In this document: positions 21,313 through 28,180 of the stretch, piece after piece | Position numbering within the stretch: the first letter of the stretch is position 1 | Layout of the letters: each line of letters starts with the position of its first letter | Source of the DNA: Anaerolineales bacterium | Lineage (GTDB): Bacteria; Chloroflexota; Anaerolineae; Anaerolineales; Villigracilaceae | Direction of reading: 5' to 3' | Length of the DNA stretch: 64,000 nucleotides | Assembly (NCBI GenBank): GCA_016932715.1 | Contig: JAFGCG010000158.1 | Location: 1 to 64,000, forward strand | The notes under the pieces: generated by a model | The model's input: only the letters and a program-made list of their open reading frames with translations | Told to the model about the DNA's origin: nothing | Database searches by the model: none | Program-made: the position numbers and the translations under genes

Positions 21313-22074
21313 ATGGTCATTGCAATTACGCGCCAGGTCAGTCCGCGCTTCGCGGAGTGCGAGATCACTCACATTGAGCGCAGACCGCTCGACCTGAATA
21401 CCGCGCGCGCCCAGCATTCCGCCTATGTAAATACTCTCAAGCAACTTGGGTGTCAGGTCATTGAACTGCCTGCCGAGGCGGATACCCCCGACTCGGTTTT
21501 TGTTGAAGATACCGCTTTTGTTCTGCCGGAGCTGGCGGTCATTACCCGACCCGGAGCTGATTCGCGCAGGCCCGAGACGGAATCCATCATCCAGGCTTTA
21601 TCTCCTCATATCGATCTCGTCCATGTTTGCGAGCCAGCCACGCTTGACGGCGGCGATGTCCTCGTGCTTGGAAAGAGCATTTATGTGGGTTTATCCACGC
21701 GCAGCAATCCGGCGGCAATCGATCAATTGACCGATCTGCTGCAGGGATATGGATATACTGTCAGCGGCGTGAAGACGGATGGCTGCCTGCATTTGAAGAG
21801 CGCCGTCACCCGCGTGGATGAGAAGACCCTGCTCATCAACCCAAATTGGGTGGATGCAAATCACTTCGCAGCATTTGATCGCGTGGAGGTGGATCCCTCT
21901 GAACCGTTCGCGGCAAACTGTCTCCCGGTTGGAGATTCGATTATCTTTCCTCTGGCGTTCCCAAGGACACGCGCAAAGCTTGAGGCAAGGGGCTATCAAG
22001 TGGCAGCCGTCGATGTCTCGGAACTGGCAAAGGCCGAGGGCGCGGTCACCTGCTGTAGTTTGATTATCTCGTAA
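21313..22074 (+). CDS. Dimethylarginine dimethylaminohydrolase-like amidinotransferase-fold enzyme
   Basis: A 253-residue member of the DDAH branch of the guanidine-modifying superfamily, which hydrolyses N-omega-methylated arginines to citrulline and a methylamine. The substrate-binding segment is DSVFVEDTAFV (D60, E65, D66), followed by TLDGGDVLVLG. The catalytic His is H160 in CLHLKSAVT and the nucleophile is C247 in EGAVTCCSLI. The length matches bacterial DDAH (about 254). It is the last gene of the amino-acid importer operon, so uptake and hydrolysis of methylarginine or a related guanidine compound is a coherent proposal. Arginine-deiminase activity cannot be excluded. Confidence 0.85.
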   Translation: MVIAITRQVSPRFAECEITHIERRPLDLNTARAQHSAYVNTLKQLGCQVIELPAEADTPDSVFVEDTAFVLPELAVITRPGADSRRPETESIIQALSPHIDLVHVCEPATLDGGDVLVLGKSIYVGLSTRSNPAAIDQLTDLLQGYGYTVSGVKTDGCLHLKSAVTRVDEKTLLINPNWVDANHFAAFDRVEVDPSEPFAANCLPVGDSIIFPLAFPRTRAKLEARGYQVAAVDVSELAKAEGAVTCCSLIIS

Positions 22075-22075
22075 A

Positions 22076-22108
22076 AGACGTCACAGATTTAGAAAACCTG
22101 TGACGTCT
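22076..22108 (+). terminator. Hairpin after the DDAH-like gene
   Basis: AGACGTCACAG pairs with CTGTGACGTCT immediately after the stop codon. There is no T tract, so it may act together with the next hairpin. Confidence 0.5.
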
Positions 22109-22121
22109 GAACAACCAAAAC

Positions 22122-22151
22122 AAAAATCCCCGGCAAAATCCGGGGATTTTT
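22122..22151. terminator. Bidirectional intrinsic terminator
   Basis: AAAAATCCCCGG pairs with CCGGGGATTTTT. The flanking A and T tracts let it end both the + strand ABC/DDAH operon and the minus-strand tRNA-Leu transcript. Confidence 0.8.
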
Positions 22152-22184
22152 CTCAGTCTCCCGAAGAGCACCGGGATTATTGTA

Positions 22185-22269
22185 TGGTGCGCTGGAGAGG
22201 ACTTGAACCTCCACGCCTTTCGGCACATGGCCCTCAACCATGCCTGTCTGCCAGTTCCAGCACCAGCGC
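22185..22269 (-). tRNA. tRNA-Leu (anticodon GAG)
   Basis: Read on the minus strand, the acceptor stem GCGCTGG pairs with CCAGCGC, and the 3' CCA is encoded (22185-22187). The anticodon arm CATGG-TTGAGGG-CCATG gives anticodon GAG, which reads CUC/CUU. A long variable arm precedes the T arm GGAGG-TTCAAGT-CCTCT, as expected of a class II tRNA-Leu. The length with CCA is 85 nt. Confidence 0.93.
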
Positions 22270-22282
22270 TCGAGCACGGCGT

Positions 22283-22310
22283 ATTATAATCGGCTTGCCT
22301 TGCTTGTCAA
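22283..22310 (-). promoter_or_regulatory. Consensus promoter of tRNA-Leu
   Basis: On the minus strand TTGACA (22310-22305), a 16-bp spacer and TATAAT (22288-22283) lie directly upstream of the tRNA. It is divergent to plsX. Confidence 0.8.
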
Positions 22311-22333
22311 GCAAAATTCGATCAGGAGACATC

Positions 22334-23350
22334 ATGACCAGAATTGTTGTGGATGCAATGGGGAGTGACAACTATCCGACTCCGGATGTGGAGGGCGCAG
22401 TGCTGGCCGCCCGGGAATATGGAGTGGAGGTAATCCTTGTTGGCGACGCTGCAAAGATCCAGCCGATCCTTGATTCCACAGGTGCAGCGGACCTGCCCGT
22501 AGGCGTGGTTCACGCGCCCGAAATGCTGACGATGCACGATAAAGGCGAAGAGCTTCTCATGAAAGCGCGTCATAAGGACGCGCAGAACTCGATGGCGGTC
22601 GGGCTCGACCTCGTCAAGAAAGGCGAGGCGGATGCATTTATTACGATGGGCAACACGGGCGCAATCATGGCTACCTCCCTGTTCAGGCTGGGCCGCATCC
22701 GCGGCGTGGACCGCCCGGGACTGGCAGGTCCCTTCCCGACCGCGACCGGGATTTGCACCGTTCTGGACATCGGAGTGAACCCCGATTGCAAGCCCGAAAA
22801 TCTTTTGCAGTTCGGCATCATGGGCAGCGTCTATGCAGCGAAAGTGCGCGGCATCCAGAAGCCGCGGATTGGTTTGATCTCAAACGGCGAAGAGGCTGGG
22901 AAAGGAAGCGAGCTGGTCAGGGAAGCGTACCCGCTGCTTGCCAGTGCAAAACTCAATTTTGTTGGGAATGTCGAGGGCAAGGAAATCTTCAACGGCGGCG
23001 TGGACGTGGCGGTTACGGATGGGTTCACCGGGAATGTCTTCCTGAAATCCACGGAAGCGGTTGCAAAGTTATTGATCGAAAAAATCCGCGCAGCCATCAA
23101 AGGCGGAGGTCCCCTCGTTCTGGCCGGCGGAATGCTGATCCGCCCGGCGATGGGCAAGGTGCGCAAGCTGCTCGACCCAGCGGAGGAAGGCGCGGCTCCC
23201 CTGCTCGGCGTGAACGGACTGGTGTTCATTGGTCACGGCCGCTCGGATGCACTTGCCATGAAGAGCGCCGTGCGGGTGGCAAAGGAAGCCGTGGAAGCCA
23301 ATGTGCTCGACGCAATCAAGTCGGCGATCGAGGAAAGTTTGAAGAAGTAG
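22334..23350 (+). CDS. plsX: Phosphate acyltransferase PlsX
   Basis: A 338-residue PlsX, which makes acyl-phosphate from acyl-ACP for phospholipid synthesis at the membrane. The family start is MTRIVVDAMGSDNYPTPDVEGA; further motifs are GNTGAIMATSLFRLGRIRGV, DIGVNPDCKPENLLQFG, GLISNGEEAGKGS and DGFTGNVFLKSTEA. The frame stays open to 22100, but that extension would translate through the terminator and the antisense of tRNA-Leu. The ATG at 22334, with AGGAG just upstream, is the correct start. The usual neighbours fabH and fabD are absent here. Confidence 0.95.
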   Translation: MTRIVVDAMGSDNYPTPDVEGAVLAAREYGVEVILVGDAAKIQPILDSTGAADLPVGVVHAPEMLTMHDKGEELLMKARHKDAQNSMAVGLDLVKKGEADAFITMGNTGAIMATSLFRLGRIRGVDRPGLAGPFPTATGICTVLDIGVNPDCKPENLLQFGIMGSVYAAKVRGIQKPRIGLISNGEEAGKGSELVREAYPLLASAKLNFVGNVEGKEIFNGGVDVAVTDGFTGNVFLKSTEAVAKLLIEKIRAAIKGGGPLVLAGGMLIRPAMGKVRKLLDPAEEGAAPLLGVNGLVFIGHGRSDALAMKSAVRVAKEAVEANVLDAIKSAIEESLKK

Positions 23351-23351
23351 A

Positions 23352-23395
23352 TTCACCGCGAAGACGAAAGAGGAAAGAAGAAAGAGTCTTCGCGA
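23352..23395. repeat. Interspersed repeat fragment (TTCACCGCGAAGAC...GTCTTCGCG)
   Basis: Short inverted arms CGCGAAGAC/GTCTTCGCG around a purine-rich centre. It resembles the ends of the repeat at 39632-39740 but is much shorter. Confidence 0.5.
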
Positions 23396-23410
23396 TACAA
23401 AAAGGAACTC

Positions 23411-24100
23411 ATGAAAACCATCAAAAACGAAAAACTCATTAAACGCAATGGAACGATTGCCAGCGGGACGACCCTCGCCGCGCTCGCGGTGCTTGGCTTG
23501 GGTATGTACATTTCCTTCACGCGGACAGAATTATATGTTTACTCCCTTGCTGCTCTGCTCCTTGGCTTTACGTTGACACAGATCGGTATGTACATGGGCA
23601 ACAAGTTTGGACGTTCCCCTCGTCCGGATGAAAAACTGGATGCAGGTTTCAAGGGCCTGCAAAATGAGTTCGTGATGTACCATTACATGACCCCGGTTTC
23701 ACACCTGCTGGTCGGTCCGGCGGGGGTTTGGGTGATCAAGCCCTATCATCAGCGTGGACAGATTACATTCCAAAAAAATCGCTGGCGCGTCAGTGGTGGA
23801 GGCTTCCTGCAATCGTATATGCGCATCTTTGGACAGGAAGGTTTGGGCCGCCCGGACATCGAGATCGAGGGGGAAGTCCAATCGCTGAAGAAATATTTAT
23901 CCAGGAAAATGGATGAATCTGAGATTCCCGAGATCAACGCCCTGATGGTGTTTACCAACGACAATGTTGAGCTTGACGTAGAAAATGCGCCCGTCCCAGC
24001 CCTGAAATCGAAGCAGCTCAAAGAATTCATGCGGCAGAAGGCAAAGGAGAAGAGGCTTTCGGCAGAGAGACTCGCCCAATTAAAGAACGTGCTCGAATAA
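23411..24100 (+). CDS. Membrane protein with NERD-like domain
   Basis: A 229-residue protein with two N-terminal membrane helices (about 20-38 and 44-62), then a cytoplasmic domain. The segment VSHLLVGPAGVWVIKPYHQRGQITF matches the first strands of NERD (nuclease-related) domains, whose usual form is a GP.GVFVIE-x-K core; here the Glu position is Lys, so nuclease activity is doubtful. A charged coiled stretch ends the protein. It is separated from plsX by a repeat and lies 30 bp before the glycosyltransferase-like gene. Function unknown. Confidence 0.6.
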   Translation: MKTIKNEKLIKRNGTIASGTTLAALAVLGLGMYISFTRTELYVYSLAALLLGFTLTQIGMYMGNKFGRSPRPDEKLDAGFKGLQNEFVMYHYMTPVSHLLVGPAGVWVIKPYHQRGQITFQKNRWRVSGGGFLQSYMRIFGQEGLGRPDIEIEGEVQSLKKYLSRKMDESEIPEINALMVFTNDNVELDVENAPVPALKSKQLKEFMRQKAKEKRLSAERLAQLKNVLE

Positions 24101-24130
24101 GAAGAACAAGCTTTTTCGGGACATCCATCC

Positions 24131-25696
24131 ATGAGTTCTGCCTTCGACTCAAAAACAGACGTGTATTCCAAAGTCAGGGAGATCATTGTTCCAGCCTGCG
24201 CGTCGCTGGTGGGGACAGTTGTTGCCTTGTTTCCCAGCAACCCCCACAATCTGACGCTGCCCTCCCGTGATTCCGGCGTGTTCCTTTATGTAGCCTGGAG
24301 ATTCCTGAATGGTGAGATCCCCTATCGTGATGTCTGGGATCATAAGCCGCCTCTGATCTATTTTGTGGATGCTCTTGGATTGACCCTGACTCCTGATTCG
24401 CTATGGGGCGTCTGGTTTCTCCAAACGATTTTTATTTTCTTCACTCTTTTTCTTGTCTATAAACTTCTGGACAGGGAGTTTGGAATTTATGCTGCACTGG
24501 CAGGCGCCATTGTTTTGACATCCGGCCTCCTGACGATCCTCGCACGGGGCAACGTAACGGAAGAATATGCCCTGGTGTTTCAGGCTTTGGGGTTTTGGTT
24601 GTTCATCAGCGCCTGGAAGAAGGATTTCCCGGTCCGCGCTTCATTTTGGGTCGGGCTATGGGGCGGGTTCGCTTTCAACTTCAAACAAACAACTATCGGG
24701 ATATGGGTGGCATATGCCCTGATCCTGCTTGTCATCCGAGTTTCTCAACGAAGATTTCCCCTCAAGGATCTTCTGTCCCTGCTGGCAGGATGGCTGGTTC
24801 CCTCCATCGTTTTCATCATCTATTTTGCCAGTCAGAATGCACTGGCAGATTATTGGGAACAAGCCTATCTCTATAACTTTATTTATATAGGCAAACACGA
24901 AGGGATTCGACATTTGATCCCGGTCTTCATCAAAGGATTTGCCTATCTGCGGAATGGCTGGGTTCTCTATACAGCCGGCCTGGGCTGGCTGACGGGCCTC
25001 AGCTACGTCTGGCTCAAACGAAAAGCGTTTGCAGAAATCCGTCCCCTGATTCTGATCGCACTGGTCAATCTGCCCCTTGAGATACTTCTGATCACCATTT
25101 CAGGACGTTCCATTCTTCATTACTACCTCACCCCGCTGCCGGTCATGGCAATTCTAAGCGGCGTGTTGGTTTACACAGCGCCATTCCTGGTCGGCCAAAT
25201 CTCCCGTATGTCTTCTGAAAAGATTCAGACATGGGCTCCATGGATCGTACTGGCGGTAATCGTGCTTGGTCAATTTGGACAGATCAAGTATTACCCGGAG
25301 TATGTCCGGGGATTGCAGGATGACGATAAGGCTCCTGTCATTGATTACATCCTGCAAAACACGGAGGAGGATGACAAGGTCTTGATCATTGGTGCGGAAA
25401 GTGTTGTGAATTTTCTGGCGCGTCGCGCGGCGCCCACGCGTTATGTCTACCAATATCCGCTTGCACTGCTGGGACGGCGCCCGATGTTCGAGGAATATTT
25501 CGGTCAGATCCTGGCGAACAAACCCACACTGATCATCGACACGCGCGGGCGCGCCCGTCTGGACGAAAAGCTTTATACACCTTTACAAAAACGGTCGCAG
25601 ATTGTGCGCGATGGGGTGAAATATCTGGGTAAAAATTACGAACAGGTCGCGCAGTTCGGCGAGTGGTTTGTATATAGACTAGCCGCAAGCGATTAA
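24131..25696 (+). CDS. GT39/PMT-like integral membrane glycosyltransferase
   Basis: A 521-residue GT-C-fold protein. Near the N-terminus, SGVFLYVAWRFLNGEIPYRD then DHKPPLIYFVDA is the extracytoplasmic loop typical of PMT_2/GT39 enzymes, which transfer sugars from polyprenyl-phosphate donors. About nine to eleven hydrophobic segments follow up to about residue 385. A soluble C-terminal domain of about 130 residues (DKAPVIDYILQNTEEDDKVLIIG...) ends the protein. The acceptor (protein, lipid or cell-wall glycan) is unknown. A hairpin with T tract follows at 25837-25876. Confidence 0.82.
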   Translation: MSSAFDSKTDVYSKVREIIVPACASLVGTVVALFPSNPHNLTLPSRDSGVFLYVAWRFLNGEIPYRDVWDHKPPLIYFVDALGLTLTPDSLWGVWFLQTIFIFFTLFLVYKLLDREFGIYAALAGAIVLTSGLLTILARGNVTEEYALVFQALGFWLFISAWKKDFPVRASFWVGLWGGFAFNFKQTTIGIWVAYALILLVIRVSQRRFPLKDLLSLLAGWLVPSIVFIIYFASQNALADYWEQAYLYNFIYIGKHEGIRHLIPVFIKGFAYLRNGWVLYTAGLGWLTGLSYVWLKRKAFAEIRPLILIALVNLPLEILLITISGRSILHYYLTPLPVMAILSGVLVYTAPFLVGQISRMSSEKIQTWAPWIVLAVIVLGQFGQIKYYPEYVRGLQDDDKAPVIDYILQNTEEDDKVLIIGAESVVNFLARRAAPTRYVYQYPLALLGRRPMFEEYFGQILANKPTLIIDTRGRARLDEKLYTPLQKRSQIVRDGVKYLGKNYEQVAQFGEWFVYRLAASD

Positions 25697-25699
25697 AAA

Positions 25700-25876
25700 A
25701 ATGACACTACCGCAAGCCCTCAGGTGTCCACCCAAACGGGGTAACTCCACTTCAGGCAGACCCGGAAGCTCTCTATTGGCTCGGCAGTGATCGCGGGACC
25801 AGAACCCGTCGGGGCCGCCCCGCGAAATTTCGATAGACAGTACCCTGGAATAGGTTCCAGGGTACTGTTTGCTTTT
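25700..25876 (+). ncRNA. Candidate structured RNA or 3' UTR with serial hairpins
   Basis: After the glycosyltransferase stop codon the + strand can form hairpins in series: 25718-25756 (CCT-c-AGGTG / CACTT-c-AGG with an inner ACCC/GGGT stem), a CCG...CGG hairpin around 25761-25783, CGGG/CCCG at about 25794-25808, CGGGG/CCCCG at about 25810-25822, and the terminator at 25837. No convincing ORF is present. I could not match it to SRP RNA, 6S RNA, tmRNA, RNase P RNA or a known riboswitch. It may be only a structured 3' UTR. Confidence 0.3.
25837..25876 (+). terminator. Intrinsic terminator
   Basis: A 13-bp perfect stem ACAGTACCCTGGA / TCCAGGGTACTGT with a 6-nt loop is followed by TTGCTTTT. Confidence 0.75.
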
Positions 25877-26032
25877 CAACCAAATGAAAAAGAATCGCCG
25901 CCAAAGTTTTACTGAATTGGAAATATGGTCAGCTTTGCCTGCAGGCGCTCTGTGGCTACAGCCAATGTCGCCAGGGGTGCCAGGTTCGATCCCCCACTGG
26001 ATGATTAACTGATGTTACGCAGGCAAAGTACC

Positions 26033-26135
26033 TTCACCACAGAGAGCACAGAGTCCACAGAGATTTTTAAAGGGTTTTCTCTGTGTTCTCCCCCGGCACC
26101 TGCACCCAGGGCAGGTGAGTGTGCTCCGTGGTGAA
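26033..26135. repeat. TTCACCAC...GTGGTGAA palindromic repeat with internal insert
   Basis: The outer arms TTCACCACAGAG and CTCCGTGGTGAA enclose CACAGAGAT/TCTCTGTGTTCTC. The right half carries an extra CCCCCGGCACC ... GGCAGGTG block. The same kind of block occurs in the repeat at 39632-39740 but not in the one at 61861-61926. It lies just beyond the 3' end of the eCIS locus. Confidence 0.65.
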
Positions 26136-26153
26136 ACTGCGTAAGGTGAGTGA

Positions 26154-27440
26154 TTAATGCTGAATTTCCACGCGTCCATTGGGGAACAGGTTGTATTGCT
26201 GTTCGTCAACGATAATGTATACGCGGCCGGCGCTTTCATCGTAGGACCATTCGTGTGGACCAAAGGGACGCAGCCCCTCCGGATAGGATTCGCCTCTGGG
26301 TTCCCAATGCCAGCCTGTTATTGCGCCGCCGTCTCGGGCGACAAAGATAACAGTCTCCGGGGAAAGTCTGAGTCCCTCCGGCGTAACGCGGCTGGCAGGC
26401 GCCGATGTTGGTGTAGTCTCTTGAGCTGCCTGGCAGCCAATGACCCACCAGGTAGGAAAGCTGGCTGCCCCCAGCATTCCAGGCGGCGAACTGGGCGGGT
26501 TATTGATGTACCCGCCGAGGGATTGGAAAATCCTGTGAACTCCTTCTCCGGGCACATGTCGGGCACCAGTGGGGACTGACCAGCGGGCAGGAGTTCCGCG
26601 TGGGACCTCATCGCTGGGCCATGAATCACCCGGATGACGTTCCCGCCAGAGGGCGCGCAGGCTATCCCGACTGGCGGGCTGCGAAGGGGTCAGGGTGCCC
26701 GATTCGAGGTCCCGGATGATCTCATCCAGATGCCCAACGAGCTCCTGAAGCGCGGTGTGTCGCTCAAGGATGAGTCCGGTTTGCGGATCGCTCAACTCCT
26801 CATCGCCCTGCAGTAACATTTCATCCTCGAAATACCAGGTACGGCCCTCCTCAACCCCTCTCTGGATCTCCGCGATCGTTTCGCAGGCCACCCGGATATA
26901 GTCCTGGCGAAGCTGGGATGCACCCGCGCCTGGAGCGGCGGTCTGGCGCTGGATCAAGCCTTGCGGTGTGCCGCCCGGCCGGCTCTGTTGAACGACGTGG
27001 GTCAATTCATGCGCCAGCAGCGAGCGGCTGGCTTGCGAACCGGGCGTATATTGGCTGGCTCCAAAGACGATATGGTTTCCGATGGTAAAGGCGCGCGCCT
27101 CGGCTGTTGCAGCCGATTTCGCCGCCTGGGCATCACTATGAATTCGCACTCGGCTAAAGTCGAAACCAAAACGAGGCTCCATGAAACTTCTGGTCGAGGC
27201 ATCCAGTGGCTGACCTGCCTGACCGAGTGTTTCAGCGATTGTTGGCGGTGTCTTCGTCGCGGTCAAAGAATAAGACGAATCGGGCATGACTTGCAAAGAT
27301 GGCAGTTGTGGTTCCGGCATCCGCATCACCTGGTCTGCGAGACGATCAGCCTCCTGCTCATACCTGTCTCCTCGAGTGCTGAACGTGGGCTTCGGCTGGT
27401 TGGGTTGGTTTGTTTTTGGTGTCGGGGCAAAGGTGTGCAT
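26154..27440 (-). CDS. DUF4157 (eCIS core domain) protein, terminal cargo candidate
   Basis: A 428-residue protein at the far 3' end of the eCIS locus. Residues 24-39 have the DRYEQEADRLADQVM motif, and about 67-152 form the DUF4157 domain (LDASTRSFMEPRFGFDFS, VRIHSD, and HELTHVVQQ with H144, E145, H148). DUF4157 marks proteins associated with or loaded into extracellular contractile injection systems, and often precedes a toxin domain. The C-terminal 270 residues (TWWVIGCQAAQE; PETVIFVARDGGAITGWHW; VYIIVDEQQYNLFPNGRVEIQ) match nothing I recognise and are the putative effector part. The HExxH could also bind zinc. Confidence 0.82.
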   Translation of the reverse strand: MHTFAPTPKTNQPNQPKPTFSTRGDRYEQEADRLADQVMRMPEPQLPSLQVMPDSSYSLTATKTPPTIAETLGQAGQPLDASTRSFMEPRFGFDFSRVRIHSDAQAAKSAATAEARAFTIGNHIVFGASQYTPGSQASRSLLAHELTHVVQQSRPGGTPQGLIQRQTAAPGAGASQLRQDYIRVACETIAEIQRGVEEGRTWYFEDEMLLQGDEELSDPQTGLILERHTALQELVGHLDEIIRDLESGTLTPSQPASRDSLRALWRERHPGDSWPSDEVPRGTPARWSVPTGARHVPGEGVHRIFQSLGGYINNPPSSPPGMLGAASFPTWWVIGCQAAQETTPTSAPASRVTPEGLRLSPETVIFVARDGGAITGWHWEPRGESYPEGLRPFGPHEWSYDESAGRVYIIVDEQQYNLFPNGRVEIQH

Positions 27441-27453
27441 AACTGAAACGAGC

Positions 27454-28134
27454 TCAACTTTTGCGCTGGCTTGTTTTGTCTTTTGTTGTTGATCTGCTTT
27501 TCTCGCTGCTCACCCTACTTTGTTTGCCTAAACGTATGGCAAAATATTCCGATTTCCCTGCATTGAAACGGGCACTCTCGCGCGTCGAATAGAGGGTTTT
27601 CCCGGATGCATCTGACACCATGACATACAATTCGGGAAGGTTTTCGTTTGTTTCGGCAAAATCACGCTCGTGATAGATGGCAGAGAAGTCCCCATTCTCG
27701 TCAGTCTCCGTTTCGCCCAACAGGTCATCGTACTTGCGGTCGCGGTCGAAAACGCGCACGTTCAAACCTGCCGCGGGCTGCCCGTCCACATCGGTCACCG
27801 TGCCGAAAACCATCCATTCATTGGCGCGCGGTTTCGGCCATTTTTTCAGGCGCGTCCTCTGTGTGTCCAGGTGAGTTTTAAGCTCGGACAGTGATTTGGC
27901 CGTGTTCTCCAGCGCGATCACCTGTGGATGCTCCTCGCCCAGTTTTTCGCGAAGCGCTTGCGCGGTTGCCGCCATTCGGTCGGCGCGGCGCTGCTGTAAC
28001 TGGGTGAAGGTTTCCAGCGCGGGCGCGCCGACATCTGCGGTGTGCCGCAGGACATTTTCCAAACTCTGGCGAAGCTGCTCGGCATCGATCTCCGGTCCAG
28101 GAATACCACTAAAAGATCGTTCTTTCTGTTCCAT
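27454..28134 (-). CDS. Coiled-coil protein with carboxypeptidase-regulatory/transthyretin-like domain
   Basis: A 226-residue protein. Residues about 15-100 are helical and likely coiled coil (ALETFTQLQQRRADRMAATA; SLSELKTHLDTQRTRLKKW). Residues about 105-205 form a beta-sandwich of the carboxypeptidase-regulatory/transthyretin type: MVFGTVTDVDGQPAAGLNV, VFDRDRKYDDLLGETETDENGDFS, PELYVMVSDASGK. A basic Ser/Lys-rich tail ends it. It sits between the beta-helix protein and the last DUF4157 protein, so it may be a structural accessory of the baseplate or fibre, or a carrier for the neighbouring cargo (inference). Confidence 0.65.
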   Translation of the reverse strand: MEQKERSFSGIPGPEIDAEQLRQSLENVLRHTADVGAPALETFTQLQQRRADRMAATAQALREKLGEEHPQVIALENTAKSLSELKTHLDTQRTRLKKWPKPRANEWMVFGTVTDVDGQPAAGLNVRVFDRDRKYDDLLGETETDENGDFSAIYHERDFAETNENLPELYVMVSDASGKTLYSTRESARFNAGKSEYFAIRLGKQSRVSSEKSRSTTKDKTSQRKS

Positions 28135-28180
28135 GACTACCTCCGAATTCTATTAAACCCAATATCCAGGAAAAAATCAA

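Noticed and set aside
22100-22333. Upstream extension of PlsX
   Set aside because: It would translate a terminator hairpin and the antisense of tRNA-Leu. The family start and the AGGAG ribosome binding site are at 22334.
25700-25876. SRP RNA, 6S RNA or riboswitch assignment for the hairpin region
   Set aside because: The conserved SRP tetraloop context, the 6S bubble and known riboswitch core motifs could not be matched by eye, so it is left as an unassigned candidate.
25930-26010. tRNA-like sequence ending in GGTTCGATCCCCCACTGG
   Set aside because: The T-loop motif is present, but the T stem does not pair and no acceptor, D or anticodon arm can be formed. At most a decayed remnant.
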